Numbered from the stretch's first letter, positions 43,618-53,127 are shown. The stretch: 64,000 bases of DNA from Sutcliffiella cohnii (GCF_002250055.1 NZ_CP018866.1:2038501-2102500); one strand, 5' to 3'. The notes: generated by a model from the letters alone, not told the origin. Made by a program: numbers and translations.

Positions 43618-44030
43618 TCAATAACAGTTGGGTAACCGCTATAGTATATACTATAGAGGAAAGTCCATGCTCGCACAGGCTGAGATGCCTGTAGTGTTCG
43701 TGCCTAGCGAAAAAATAAGCTAGGGTAGTTCGGTATTACACTGGACTAACGGCAGGGAAAACACCTAAGTCGCTTGCGATATGGTGTGAATACCTTGAAA
43801 GTGCCACAGTGACGTAGTCCAATTAGAAATAATTGGAGTGGAACGCGGTAAACCCCTCGAGCGAGAAACCCAAACAATGGTAGGGGCACCTTCTCAAAGG
43901 AAATTGAACGAAGAGAAGGACAGATCATTGTACATGAATCTGTAGACAGATGGTTACCACCGGAGTACAAGGAGCAATCCGTTTGTAGTACGAAGGAACA
44001 GAACATGGCTTACAAACTGTTGTTGGTTTG
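43618..44030 (+). ncRNA. rnpB: RNase P RNA, class B
   Basis: The catalytic RNA that matures tRNA 5' ends. Conserved blocks include GAGGAAAGTCCATGCTCGCAC, GTAGTGTTCGTGCCTAGCGA, TGCCACAGTGACG, GTGGAACGCGGTAAACCCCTCGAGC with GAGAAACCCAAA, and near the end GAACATGGCTTACA (each quoted in parts). AACAGTT at 43623-43629 pairs with AACTGTT at 44015-44021 as stem P1. About 410 bases, close to the 401 of B. subtilis, with the same neighbours (gpsB, rlmL). Confidence 0.97.
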
Positions 44031-44060
44031 AATGTCACAACTACTATAAAATTTTGAGAG

Positions 44061-44097
44061 GTCCTCCTGCAATATGTTAGGAGGACTTTTGTTTTTT
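44061..44097 (+). terminator. terminator after rnpB
   Basis: GTCCTCCT / AGGAGGAC stem with a 10-base loop followed by TTTTGTTTTTT. Confidence 0.88.
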
Positions 44098-44150
44098 ATG
44101 TAAAAAGGATAGGCTATACATAAAGTGAATTCAAGAATAGGGTGAGATTT

Positions 44151-45302
44151 ATGAGTAAATATACAATAATCGCAACTGCTGCAATGGGACTAGAAGCATT
44201 AGTTGCTCAAGAAGTAAGAAATTTAGGTTATGAATGTCAAGTTGATAACGGAAAAGTAATTTTTAAAGGCGACGAGCTGGCAATTGCAAGAGCAAATTTA
44301 TGGCTAAGAACAGCTGATAGAATAAAAATTCAAGTAGCTCAATTTAAAGCTTATACGTTTGAAGAACTTTTTCAAGGTGTTAAAAAAATTGCTTGGGGAG
44401 ATTTTCTCCCAAAAGATGCGGAGTTTCCGGTAATCGGTAAATCTGTAAAGTCTAAGTTAGCAAGCGTTCCGGATTGTCAATCAATCGTAAAGAAAGCAGT
44501 AGTTGAAAAACTAAAAGAGCATTATCGCATTTCGACATCTTGGTTAGAGGAAACTGGGGATCTTTATCGTATTGAAGTAGCTCTACTAAAAGATGTTGCC
44601 ACCATAACACTAGATGCGAGTGGAGCTGGATTACATAAGAGAGGATACCGTACGGATCAAGGTGAAGCACCATTAAAAGAAACATTAGCAGCAGCATTAA
44701 TAATGTTAACAAATTGGACTGCAGATAAACCGTTTGTTGACCCTTTCTGTGGTTCTGGAACTATTCCAATTGAAGCAGCCTTAATAGGTCAAAATATCGC
44801 TCCTGGGTTTAACCGTGATTTTGTTTCAGAAAAATGGAATTGGATTGGTAGCGATGTTTGGGATAAAGCTCGAGAAGAAGTGGAAGATAGGGCTAACTAT
44901 GACCAACCGTTAGATATTTCCGGACATGATATTGATCATAGAATGATAAACATTGCAAAAGAAAATGCGTTTGAGGCTGGATTAGGAGAAATAATTTCGT
45001 TTAAGCAAATGCAAGTTGTTGACTTTACAACTAACAAACAATTTGGAGTAATAGTAGGTAATCCACCTTATGGAGAACGTTTAGGAGAAAAGAAACAAGT
45101 AGAAGAAATGTACAAGCAAATGGGACAAGCATTTCAACCATATGAAGATACATGGTCTATCTATATGTTAACTTCTCATGAAGGCTTTGAAGAATTGTAC
45201 GGTAGACAGGCTACAAAAAAAAGAAAACTATTTAACGGGTTTATCCGTACGGATCTTTATCAATATTGGGCAAAGCAAAAGCCGAAGCGATTAAATAAAT
45301 AA
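44151..45302 (+). CDS. rlmL: 23S rRNA guanine-N2 methyltransferase (RlmL-like, YpsC)
   Basis: A 383-residue SAM-dependent methyltransferase with an N-terminal THUMP domain (about 45-155) and a catalytic domain: DPFCGSGTIPIEAA (SAM), DIDHRMINIAKENA, and the NPPYGERL motif that flips the target base. It corresponds to B. subtilis YpsC. ATG 44151 follows GGGTGAG; an in-frame ATG three codons earlier overlaps that site. A terminator follows. Confidence 0.9.
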   Translation: MSKYTIIATAAMGLEALVAQEVRNLGYECQVDNGKVIFKGDELAIARANLWLRTADRIKIQVAQFKAYTFEELFQGVKKIAWGDFLPKDAEFPVIGKSVKSKLASVPDCQSIVKKAVVEKLKEHYRISTSWLEETGDLYRIEVALLKDVATITLDASGAGLHKRGYRTDQGEAPLKETLAAALIMLTNWTADKPFVDPFCGSGTIPIEAALIGQNIAPGFNRDFVSEKWNWIGSDVWDKAREEVEDRANYDQPLDISGHDIDHRMINIAKENAFEAGLGEIISFKQMQVVDFTTNKQFGVIVGNPPYGERLGEKKQVEEMYKQMGQAFQPYEDTWSIYMLTSHEGFEELYGRQATKKRKLFNGFIRTDLYQYWAKQKPKRLNK

Positions 45303-45315
45303 TCAAATTAAAGAT

Positions 45316-45358
45316 ACTAGTGAACAGAGGGAACACCTTTTGTCCACTAGTTTTTTTA
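45316..45358 (+). terminator. terminator after rlmL
   Basis: ACTAGTG / CACTAGT arms around a 22-base loop, then TTTTTTT. Confidence 0.75.
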
Positions 45359-45467
45359 GTTATTAAGTCATAAATTATAAACAGCAATAATGGTTATTTA
45401 TTCCTATTTTTAAAGAAAATATAACTTTTTGAATACATTTTTATTTTTGTATCGTACTATTAGATGG

Positions 45468-45516
45468 GGCAAGAAAGCCATCTCTTTTTAAGTGAACACT
45501 TAAAAGGAGCGGCTTT
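45468..45516 (+). repeat. long hairpin of unknown role in the rlmL-lipoprotein gap
   Basis: AAAGCC, five bases, TTTTAAGTG, AA, CACTTAAAA, five bases, GGCTTT: arms of about 20 bases with one internal loop and a near-closed tip. It is not followed by a T run, so it is not a plain terminator. It ends at the possible TTG start of a short frame and covers its AAAGGAGC ribosome-site-like sequence. The rest of 45359-45701 shows nothing else that I can name. Confidence 0.6.
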
Positions 45517-45622
45517 GTTAAAAAATGGTGTGGATTTTTTACAATACAAAGATGAACAGAAGATGGTAACCATTATCTGGGGAATAGGGGAAAAGTTTGA
45601 ATATAGTAGTGTTCTCCAATAA
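45515..45622 (+). CDS. possible 35-residue protein behind a hairpin
   Basis: TTG start with AAAGGAGCGG 5-6 bases upstream; the site lies in the right arm of the hairpin above, so translation could depend on its folding. The product (ends KFEYSSVLQ) has mixed hydrophobic and charged residues and no known family. It could be a real short protein, a decayed gene end or chance. Confidence 0.3.
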   Translation: MLKNGVDFLQYKDEQKMVTIIWGIGEKFEYSSVLQ

Positions 45623-45701
45623 GTATCCATTTCTTAATGTAGAAATCAACATTATCATTTAACATAGCCAAATAGTAAATAGAGAATAAGGAGAGGATTG
45701 T

Positions 45702-46661
45702 GTGAAGAAACAATTATTAAAATTATTTACGGTGGTATTTATGGTACTTCTGTTAGCAGCGTGTGGGAGTAGTACAGAAACTGTTAATAAAAATGAAGAT
45801 GTCTCATTACCACCAGAAGAGGAAAAAGTTGATGCAAGTGAACCAGCTGATGAAATAGAAGAAGAGCCTGCATTGACAGCTGAACAAGTTTTAGAAAAAA
45901 CGACAGAGGCAACAGCTGAACTTAAAAGTTATTCTATGGATATGAATATTAATCAAAAAATCACATTAAACGATGAAGAACCGATTGAAATGAAAACTAC
46001 AAGTAAATCGGATCTAACGTTAAGTCCATTAGCAATGTACCAATCAACGAAGATGAACGATCCTACTATGGGTATTGAAATGGAGTCTGAAACATATTTC
46101 ACAGAAGAAGGGTTTTTTACTTATGATCCAACGTTTGGAGAGTGGTATAAGTTTCCTTCAGAATTCACAGCAGAACTAATTGAATTAACTGAAATGCAAC
46201 AGCAAAACCCTGCAGAACAGTTAGAAATTTTGAAAAGTTTTTCTGATGAACTATCCATGACAGAAGAAGGAAATGAGTACATTTTAACGTTTGAAGGAAA
46301 TGGTGACCAATACGAGGAATTAATTAATGCTACTATTCCTATGATGGGCGACGATATGGGTGAAATGTTAGAAGAAGTATTATCAATGATGAAAATTAAT
46401 CATATTAGCTACAAAATTCATGTAGATAAAGAGACGTTAGTCCAAACAAAGATGTTTATTACAATGGACATGGAAATGGAAATTGAAGGTGAAGTAATGA
46501 GCATGTATCAAGAAATGGATATGTCCCTTTATAACTACAATGAAATTGACGAAATTGTAATTCCTCAAGAAGTATTAGATAATGCACAAGAATTTTCTTT
46601 CGATGACTTTGAAGACCTTGATTTTGACTTCGAATATGAAGAAGAAGAAGAGGAAAACTAA
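45702..46661 (+). CDS. lipoprotein, DUF6612-like
   Basis: A 319-residue secreted lipoprotein: signal peptide with lipobox LLAAC (Cys21), an acidic Pro/Glu-rich linker to about residue 60, then a beta-rich domain (TAEQVLEKTTEATAELKSYSMDMNINQKI...) of the LolA-like/DUF6612 type. The last 20 residues are almost all Asp, Glu and Phe. GTG start behind AAGGAGAGG. The substrate is unknown; a lipid- or peptidoglycan-associated role is possible. Confidence 0.8.
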   Translation: MKKQLLKLFTVVFMVLLLAACGSSTETVNKNEDVSLPPEEEKVDASEPADEIEEEPALTAEQVLEKTTEATAELKSYSMDMNINQKITLNDEEPIEMKTTSKSDLTLSPLAMYQSTKMNDPTMGIEMESETYFTEEGFFTYDPTFGEWYKFPSEFTAELIELTEMQQQNPAEQLEILKSFSDELSMTEEGNEYILTFEGNGDQYEELINATIPMMGDDMGEMLEEVLSMMKINHISYKIHVDKETLVQTKMFITMDMEMEIEGEVMSMYQEMDMSLYNYNEIDEIVIPQEVLDNAQEFSFDDFEDLDFDFEYEEEEEEN

Positions 46662-46670
46662 ATAAAAGAT

Positions 46671-46705
46671 AAAAAGCACTCTTGCATGAAGAGTGCTTTT
46701 TTTTT
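46671..46705 (+). terminator. terminator after the lipoprotein gene
   Basis: AAAAGCACTCTT / AAGAGTGCTTTT stem with a 5-base loop, followed by T10. Confidence 0.9.
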
Positions 46706-46768
46706 TTGGAATAAAAGAAAGTAAAGCGCATAAACTAATACTAGAAAAAAATAAATATAATGTAACTA

Positions 46769-46797
46769 ACCATGAGCTGAGAAACCGTGCTGATGGT
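46769..46797 (+). repeat. small symmetric hairpin upstream of the 63-residue gene
   Basis: ACCAT-G-AGC / GCT-G-ATGGT with an 11-base loop, followed by ATTTATTTTTT. It may be a weak terminator or part of a leader for the gene at 46910. Confidence 0.4.
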
Positions 46798-46909
46798 ATT
46801 TATTTTTTACATTTTATTTTCCCCACCATTTAATCCTTTGCAAAACTGCTTCGTTGTAATGGGATAATTAGTATGGACTAAAAATCAATGATAGGAAAGG
46901 AGAAATGTT

Positions 46910-47101
46910 ATGACATTACAAATGAAGGATTTTTTGAAAATATCAAAGGCATTAGAAAATAGTTTTCAAAGCTTAAAAACAGAGTTTAGTTCAGAAGAAT
47001 TATGTATGGAAAAACTAAAAAAAGCGAAAGAAGAATATCAAAAAGCTATCTTACACGCAACTATTAAAGATCAAAAAATAGTAAAATTTTTAAATGACTA
47101 A
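46910..47101 (+). CDS. small helical protein, unrecognised
   Basis: A 63-residue protein behind AGGAAAGGAG, predicted as two amphipathic helices (KISKALENSFQSLKTEFSS; EELCMEKLKKAKEEYQKAILHATIKDQ). No family recognised. A terminator follows at once, so it is probably transcribed alone. Confidence 0.6.
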   Translation: MTLQMKDFLKISKALENSFQSLKTEFSSEELCMEKLKKAKEEYQKAILHATIKDQKIVKFLND

Positions 47102-47104
47102 AAA

Positions 47105-47135
47105 AAATTCCTGGAAAACAGGGATTTTTTTTATA
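47105..47135 (+). terminator. terminator after the 63-residue gene
   Basis: AATTCCTG / CAGGGATT stem (one G-T pair), loop GAAAA, then T8. Confidence 0.8.
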
Positions 47136-47165
47136 GTGGCGAAAAAGTAAGAGTACAAATAATAC

Positions 47166-47194
47166 TTGACAATAAACTAACCTTTCCTTAATAA
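47166..47194 (+). promoter_or_regulatory. promoter of ypvA
   Basis: TTGACA (47166-47171), 17 bases, TAATAA; about 40 bases before ATG 47233. Confidence 0.55.
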
Positions 47195-47232
47195 TGTTGA
47201 AATGTCTTACTTTTTTCGGAGGTATATTATTA

Positions 47233-49152
47233 ATGAATAACCGTTTACCTTTTACGATGAATAAAGGAGAATCATTCTTTGATAAATTAAATGAGTGGAT
47301 CGGTGATGTGTTTTATGACATCCTTCCTGAAGCAGGGTTTGAACTACGCGATGAACAAATTTTCATGGCCTTTCAACTAGAACGAGCATACAAAGAAAAA
47401 CAGGTAATATTTGCCGAAGCTGGTGTAGGGACTGGAAAAACAATCGTGTATTTACTATATGCTATTTGCTACGCCCGCTATATCGGTAAACCCGCAGTAA
47501 TCGCTTGTGCAGACGAAACGTTAATAGAACAACTTGTCAAAAAAGGTGGAGATATTGAAAAGATTTCAAAAGTTCTCGATATTACTGTTGATGTAAGAAC
47601 TGCCAAATCACCGGATCAATACATATGTTTAAATAAGCTAGATCGTGCCATGACTTTTGAGAACAATGAAAAAATTGATGTTGTGTATGATACGCTCCCA
47701 GCGTTTGTGAACAAACATGAAACGATGCAAACATTCTTTCCTTACGGGGATCGAAAAGATCATGCTGAATTAAATGATGAAGAGTGGAATTTAATTGGGT
47801 GGGATAGTTTTCAAGATTGTTTTAGTTGTGCAAAGCGTCATCGATGTGGACAAACATTATCCCGTGAACATTATCGAAAAGCCGCGGATATTATAATTTG
47901 TTCACACGACTTTTATATGGAACATGTATGGACAGTTGAGAAGAGAAAGAGAGAAGGTCAACTACCATTATTACCTGAAGCGTCTTCGGTTGTTTTTGAT
48001 GAAGGACATTTGCTAGAATTTGCTGCTCAAAAAGCTTTAACATATAAAATGAAAAATCAAACAGTGGAAGAGTTGTTAACTCGATTATTAGGGAATGATC
48101 TTCGAGAAGAATTTTCTTTACTAGTTGAAGATACGTTAGATGTTAATGAACACTTCTTTGAAAAATTAGAGCAAAGTTTGTATGAAGTATCTGGTTCGGA
48201 GAGGAAAGATGTAAAGCAATCAGCGGAGCTTACCAGTGCAATCGAACAACTATTAAGCAAGATTGAACAAATTGGAAATGAGTTAGTTTATGAAGGTGAA
48301 TTGCATACAATTGATCATTATCAACTGCATATCGTCGAGGAATATTTAGATTCTATTGAATTTTTATTAAAATTATTGCTGACAAAAGATGATGTAATAT
48401 TTTGGGCTGAACAATCAAATCAAGATACAACATTAGTAGTAATGCCAAAAACAGTAGAATCTGTATTAAAGGAAAATGTATTTTCAAAAAATATACCTTT
48501 TATCTTTTCTTCTGCAACACTTTCAGAGAACAATACCTTTGATTACATTTCACAGTCATTAGGAATTGAAAAGGCTCTATCCTTTACTATTGCTTCACCA
48601 TTTGATTACGAGGAAAATATGACGATTTATTTAGAGAAAGTTTCAGATGATATCGCTACTAAATTTGAAAAAACAATGGAAGCTATTGCACGAACAGAAG
48701 GTAGAGCAATTATACTGTTTGCTACACGCGAAGAATTACTTGCATTCAAAGAAAAGACTAATCAATCGGACTATACTTATTTCTTTGAAGGTGATGCAGA
48801 AATAAGTGAACTAGTTTCTAAATTTCAAAACGAGGAAAACAGCGTATTATGCGCTTATCATCTATGGGAAGGCTTAGACGTTCCAGGGAAGAGTTTAAGT
48901 AACGTAATAATATGGTCATTACCTTTCCCACCAAATGACCCTGTATTCGCTGCAAAAAGAAAAGGGCTAAACAATCCATATATGGACTTAGATGTTCCTT
49001 ACATGTTACTTCGATTACGCCAAGGGATAGGTCGTTTAATAAGAACTAGCGAAGATAAAGGAGAAGTAACAATTCTTCTCTCACAAGAAATAGATCCATC
49101 CGTATTAGAAAAGATAGAGGTAATATTACCAACTAACCCAACCTATAAATAA
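47233..49152 (+). CDS. ypvA: DinG-family DNA helicase YpvA
   Basis: A 639-residue superfamily 2 helicase of the XPD/DinG group. Walker A is AEAGVGTGKT, the DEAH-like box is VVFDEGHLLEF, and the late motifs SSATLSE, ILFATREELL and RLRQGIGRLIR are in place. Cysteines at YICLNKL and CFSCAKRHRC suggest a 4Fe-4S cluster between motifs I and II. ATG 47233 lies behind GGAGGT; a longer frame start at 47194 has no ribosome site. Next to rlmL and ypwA as in B. subtilis. Confidence 0.92.
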   Translation: MNNRLPFTMNKGESFFDKLNEWIGDVFYDILPEAGFELRDEQIFMAFQLERAYKEKQVIFAEAGVGTGKTIVYLLYAICYARYIGKPAVIACADETLIEQLVKKGGDIEKISKVLDITVDVRTAKSPDQYICLNKLDRAMTFENNEKIDVVYDTLPAFVNKHETMQTFFPYGDRKDHAELNDEEWNLIGWDSFQDCFSCAKRHRCGQTLSREHYRKAADIIICSHDFYMEHVWTVEKRKREGQLPLLPEASSVVFDEGHLLEFAAQKALTYKMKNQTVEELLTRLLGNDLREEFSLLVEDTLDVNEHFFEKLEQSLYEVSGSERKDVKQSAELTSAIEQLLSKIEQIGNELVYEGELHTIDHYQLHIVEEYLDSIEFLLKLLLTKDDVIFWAEQSNQDTTLVVMPKTVESVLKENVFSKNIPFIFSSATLSENNTFDYISQSLGIEKALSFTIASPFDYEENMTIYLEKVSDDIATKFEKTMEAIARTEGRAIILFATREELLAFKEKTNQSDYTYFFEGDAEISELVSKFQNEENSVLCAYHLWEGLDVPGKSLSNVIIWSLPFPPNDPVFAAKRKGLNNPYMDLDVPYMLLRLRQGIGRLIRTSEDKGEVTILLSQEIDPSVLEKIEVILPTNPTYK

Positions 49153-49154
49153 AA

Positions 49155-49208
49155 CAAAAAACCATCAAAGCAGTTAAACACTTCAATAACTAGCAATGAT
49201 GGTTTTTA
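49155..49208 (+). terminator. terminator after ypvA
   Basis: AAAAACCATCA / TGATGGTTTTT arms with a long loop, ending in T-rich DNA. Confidence 0.65.
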
Positions 49209-49287
49209 ACTATATAATTTTTTCCAAATAGTTGATAAATTAAGAGAATGTTTGTATCCTATAATAAAGCAATGAAGGGGGAAAATA

Positions 49288-50802
49288 ATGGATATTCAAA
49301 CGATAGAAAAAGATTACTTACAATTAATGAAAAAAATAGAAAGCTATAACGAAGCTATTTCACTTATGTTTTGGGATATGCGCACTGGTGCACCAAAAAA
49401 AGGGTTAGAACAGCGTTCCGAAGTAATAGGGATGTTATCATCAGACGTTTTCAAATTAACAACATCTGAAGAAATGCTAGAGTATATCATTCAATTAACG
49501 CAACCTGAAATATATAATCAATTAAATGAAATTACACAAAAATCTATAGATGAAACAAAAAAAAATTACGAGAAAAATAGTAAAATCCCTCAAGAAGAAT
49601 ACAAAGAATATGTAATTCTAAGTTCAAAGTCAGAAGCGGTATGGGAAGAAGCAAAAGCAAATGACGATTTTTTCATGTTACAACCATATTTAGAAAAGCT
49701 CGTTTCTTTTAATAAGAAATTTATTGAATATTGGGGATACGATGGTAATAAATATGACACTTTATTAGATATGTATGAACCAGGTATGACGGTTGACAAA
49801 TTAGATGAAGTATTTAATCAACTGAAAGAACGAATAGTTCCACTCGTAAAGCAAATTCAAGAATCCAACTACAACCCTGACGACTCAGTGTTATTTTTTT
49901 CGTTTCCAAAAGAAAATCAGCACAACTTTAGCTTAGACATACTAAAAGAGTTGGAATATGATTTTTCAGCTGGTAGATTAGACGAAACAGTGCATCCATT
50001 CGCAATAGGGATTAATCCAGGTGATGTCCGTGTCACTACCAAATACGACGAAGAAGATTTTCGCTCTGCCATATTTGGTACGATTCACGAATGTGGACAC
50101 GCTCTTTATGAACAAAACATTTCATCCGATTTAATTGGAACAGGATTAGCTTCTGGAACGTCCATGGGAATACATGAATCTCAATCATTATTTTATGAAA
50201 ATTTTGTTGGGCGTAACTATTCATTTTGGAAAAGGCACTATAATAAATTAAACGAATATGCGACTGGAGCTTTTCAAAATGTTTCGTTAGATGACTTTTA
50301 TGGTGCTATTAACGTTGCGAAACCATCGTTAATCCGAATTGAAGCAGATGAGTTAACATATGCTCTTCATATCATTATTCGCTATGAATTAGAAAAAGCT
50401 CTCTTTAATGATGAATTAGAAGTAAAAGATTTGCCAAATGCTTGGAATGAAAAATACGAACAATACTTAAATATTACACCACCAAATAATGCGAAAGGTG
50501 TACTTCAAGATGTTCATTGGTCTGGAGGTAGTTTTGGTTACTTTCCTTCTTATGCATTAGGTTATATGTACGCTGCTCAGTTTTTTAACACGATGAAAAA
50601 GGATATTCCAAATTTTGACCAATTACTAGAAAATGGGGAACTTAAGGTTATAAAGCAATGGTTGGCTGATCACATTCATCAATACGGTAAGATGAAGAAA
50701 CCACTTGAAATCGTGAAAGATGTCACAGGAGAAGAATTAAACGTTCAATACTTAATTGATTACTTAGAAAATAAATATCGTACTATTTATAAATTAGTAT
50801 AA
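49288..50802 (+). CDS. ypwA: M32 family metallocarboxypeptidase YpwA
   Basis: A 504-residue zinc carboxypeptidase (Taq family). The HExxH site is HECGH (His267, Glu268, His271) and the third ligand is Glu297 in GIHESQSLFYENFVGR. The other family motifs DMRTGAPKKG near the start and HWSGGSFGYFPSYALG near the end are present. It removes C-terminal residues from peptides in the cytoplasm. A strong two-way terminator separates it from the oxidase genes. Confidence 0.95.
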   Translation: MDIQTIEKDYLQLMKKIESYNEAISLMFWDMRTGAPKKGLEQRSEVIGMLSSDVFKLTTSEEMLEYIIQLTQPEIYNQLNEITQKSIDETKKNYEKNSKIPQEEYKEYVILSSKSEAVWEEAKANDDFFMLQPYLEKLVSFNKKFIEYWGYDGNKYDTLLDMYEPGMTVDKLDEVFNQLKERIVPLVKQIQESNYNPDDSVLFFSFPKENQHNFSLDILKELEYDFSAGRLDETVHPFAIGINPGDVRVTTKYDEEDFRSAIFGTIHECGHALYEQNISSDLIGTGLASGTSMGIHESQSLFYENFVGRNYSFWKRHYNKLNEYATGAFQNVSLDDFYGAINVAKPSLIRIEADELTYALHIIIRYELEKALFNDELEVKDLPNAWNEKYEQYLNITPPNNAKGVLQDVHWSGGSFGYFPSYALGYMYAAQFFNTMKKDIPNFDQLLENGELKVIKQWLADHIHQYGKMKKPLEIVKDVTGEELNVQYLIDYLENKYRTIYKLV

Positions 50803-50805
50803 TTA

Positions 50806-50842
50806 AAGAGGCTAAACATTATCGTTTAGCCTCTTTTTTTAT
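50806..50842. terminator. bidirectional terminator between ypwA and cbaA
   Basis: AAAGAGGCTAAAC / GTTTAGCCTCTTT hairpin with a 6-base loop and T run between convergent genes. Confidence 0.9.
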
Positions 50843-50848
50843 AAAGCA

Positions 50849-52492
50849 TTACCAAAATTTAAATCCTTTGGATCCAGGAGGAGCGTTTTGTATCATATCG
50901 ATAAAAGGTACAGTATAGGCAAATAAAATTAACGCAATTGTTACACCTATCCATAGCTTCCAATTTTCGAAAATAGCTGGTGTTTTTTCAGCTTGCTCAG
51001 CAGTTTCGCCAATTGGGAAATCCGTTTCTCCTTTAGGAGCAAAGAAGGAAAGGTTTATGACAATAATTAATATTAGGATGATGCCTAAAAAGAGAATAGA
51101 ACCTCCGATTGCTTGGAACATTTGGTATGGAATCCATTCTAAAGCTTGTGGAGCATCACCATAAGTAGAGAAGGATGAACGTCTTGGAGCACCAAGTAAT
51201 CCAGCAGCATGCATAGCGCTAGACATAAAGAACATACCAACTGACCATACGATTGTTTGAACAATTGCTAATTTGTTCATCGCTTTTGTCATTACTCGTC
51301 CTGTTAGATGAGGGATGAGCCAATATGCAATACCGAAAAATGTTAAAATGACAGATGTTGCTAACGTTAAATGGAAATGTCCAGTTACCCAAATTGTATT
51401 ATGAACAACTTGGTTTAGTTGGTGACTTGCGTTTACTAATCCACCCGCACCAGCTGGAATGAAAAATAGCATCCCAACAAACGGAGCAAAAAACCGTGCA
51501 TCTCCCCAAGGTAGCTTTTTAAACCAACCGAAAAGTCCGGTTGCACCTTTAGAACGACCGTATAATTCAAAAGTTGCGAATAGAGAAAACGCAGTCATTA
51601 ATGATGGAATGACAACCATAAAAGTTAAAGCTACTTGTATAAATTTCCACGTTGGATCAATCCCAGGTTCTGTTAATTGGTGATGGAATCCAACCGGAAT
51701 GGAAAATAGTAAGAAAAGTATAAATGACAGTCTTGCCAATGCGTCTGAAAATATTTTTCCACCAATAATCTTTGGAATAATAACATACCAAACCATGTAA
51801 GCAGGTAATAACCAAAAATATACTAACGGATGACCAAAATACCAAAATAACGTTCTACTTACTAATACGTCTATCGTGTCTACAAAGCCTAAAGACCACG
51901 GTAAGAACTGAACTAACATAGCAGCAGCTACACCTAACGTAGCTACAAGCCACATAACCATATTAATAATAACCATGAAGCTTAATAAAGGAGTTACTTT
52001 TCCTTTGTTTGTTTTTTTCCATTTAGAGTAATGTGTAAACATTCCAAAGCCACTAACCCAGCTACCAACAACAACTAAAGTTAACCCAATATAAAAGCCT
52101 GGATGAGCTTGTAGTGGGGCATAAAATGTATAAAGAACACTAGCTTCATTTAAAAGGATAAAAGTTGCAGTAATAGCTGTTCCAATCGTCATTAGCCAAA
52201 AGCCAATCCAACCAGCTTTTCTTACACCACTGGATAATGTACCAGCAGTTCGACTTAACCCAGCAAATTGAAAGCCTATGATGAAAAAGGTTGTTAAAAC
52301 AAGGGCTAATAAAACTCCATGTACAGTAAGAATTTGATAATAGCCAATATTTCCTGGAAGTTGAAATTCCCCTGTTCGAACTAACACTTGTAGTAATCCT
52401 GCCAGACCACCTAATAATAATGCGATAAAAGCGACATACAAGTGAGCCATAGCTAATTTTCCATCTTTACGGTCTACTTTATTACTCCACAT
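50849..52492 (-). CDS. cbaA: cytochrome ba3-type oxidase subunit I
   Basis: The 547-residue heme-copper core subunit with about 13 membrane helices. Conserved parts include TVHGVLLALVLTTFF with the low-spin heme His, FGHPLVYFWLLPAYMVWY with the CuB His and its cross-linked Tyr-type motif, HHQLTEPG, and GHFHLTLATSV. The divergent helix VI and overall shape place it in the B (ba3) family rather than aa3/caa3. The start overlaps cbaB by 11 bases. It reduces oxygen in the plasma membrane. Confidence 0.9.
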   Translation of the reverse strand: MWSNKVDRKDGKLAMAHLYVAFIALLLGGLAGLLQVLVRTGEFQLPGNIGYYQILTVHGVLLALVLTTFFIIGFQFAGLSRTAGTLSSGVRKAGWIGFWLMTIGTAITATFILLNEASVLYTFYAPLQAHPGFYIGLTLVVVGSWVSGFGMFTHYSKWKKTNKGKVTPLLSFMVIINMVMWLVATLGVAAAMLVQFLPWSLGFVDTIDVLVSRTLFWYFGHPLVYFWLLPAYMVWYVIIPKIIGGKIFSDALARLSFILFLLFSIPVGFHHQLTEPGIDPTWKFIQVALTFMVVIPSLMTAFSLFATFELYGRSKGATGLFGWFKKLPWGDARFFAPFVGMLFFIPAGAGGLVNASHQLNQVVHNTIWVTGHFHLTLATSVILTFFGIAYWLIPHLTGRVMTKAMNKLAIVQTIVWSVGMFFMSSAMHAAGLLGAPRRSSFSTYGDAPQALEWIPYQMFQAIGGSILFLGIILILIIVINLSFFAPKGETDFPIGETAEQAEKTPAIFENWKLWIGVTIALILFAYTVPFIDMIQNAPPGSKGFKFW

Positions 52493-52961
52493 TTTTAATC
52501 ACCTCGAAAGTTGACGTCATCATGTGATGACCGACACCACAATATTCATTGCATAACACTAAAAATTCACCTTCGCGATTAAACTGAGCTGTAAGTGTAC
52601 TGACGTAACCTGGTTCAACCATCATATTGATATTTGTACCAGGTACTTGGAAACCGTGGATTACATCTACTGTTGTAACACTAATATGAACAGTAGCTCC
52701 AAGTGGAATCTGTACATGACTCGGTTCATAATGAAAAGCAGAAGCAACCATCGTTAATTCATATTCATTTTCCCCAACTTGCTTTAAGCCAGGTTCATTA
52801 AAAGGAGGAGTTTCTGCCACTTTTTCTGGATCAATCGTAACTAAACAACTAGGTGGTTGATTTCCTAAGTAAAAGGCACTTACACCAATGGTTGATAAAA
52901 AAACTAACAATGTAGCAATACCAAAAATTAACCAAATTTTTTCAAACTTATGGATGTGCAT
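52482..52961 (-). CDS. cbaB: cytochrome ba3-type oxidase subunit II
   Basis: A 159-residue protein with one N-terminal helix and a periplasmic-side cupredoxin domain that holds CuA: the ligands are in VIHGFQ and CNEYCGVGHHMM. It takes electrons from cytochrome c. ATG 52961 (MHIHKFEKIW) lies 9 bases behind GGAAGGTG; an in-frame ATG at 52967 is too close. It is second in the cluster after the small subunit. Confidence 0.92.
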   Translation of the reverse strand: MHIHKFEKIWLIFGIATLLVFLSTIGVSAFYLGNQPPSCLVTIDPEKVAETPPFNEPGLKQVGENEYELTMVASAFHYEPSHVQIPLGATVHISVTTVDVIHGFQVPGTNINMMVEPGYVSTLTAQFNREGEFLVLCNEYCGVGHHMMTSTFEVIKNVE

Positions 52962-52977
52962 ATCCATTCACCTTCCC

Positions 52978-53127
52978 TTATATACGACTTAAAAATAAAA
53001 AGTAAACGCCAAACCAAGTAATAATTAAGAAACCACCAAGGATAAACACGGAAACTAAAGTTCCTCTTAAGTTAGATGGTTTTTCCGTCTTCACAACCGT
53101 CTTTTTTACTAGTTCAGGTTTCGCCAT
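52978..53127 (-). CDS. cytochrome c oxidase subunit 2A, small subunit
   Basis: A 49-residue protein behind AAAGGAGA, with a basic N-terminal tail (KPELVKKTVVKTEKPS) and one helix (LVSVFILGGFLIITWFGVYFLFL). It equals the small single-helix subunit IIa of ba3 oxidases and is first of three genes on this strand. Confidence 0.8.
   Translation of the reverse strand: MAKPELVKKTVVKTEKPSNLRGTLVSVFILGGFLIITWFGVYFLFLSRI

Noticed and set aside
43746..44006. Reverse frame of 86 codons
   Set aside because: Lies entirely within the RNase P RNA gene.
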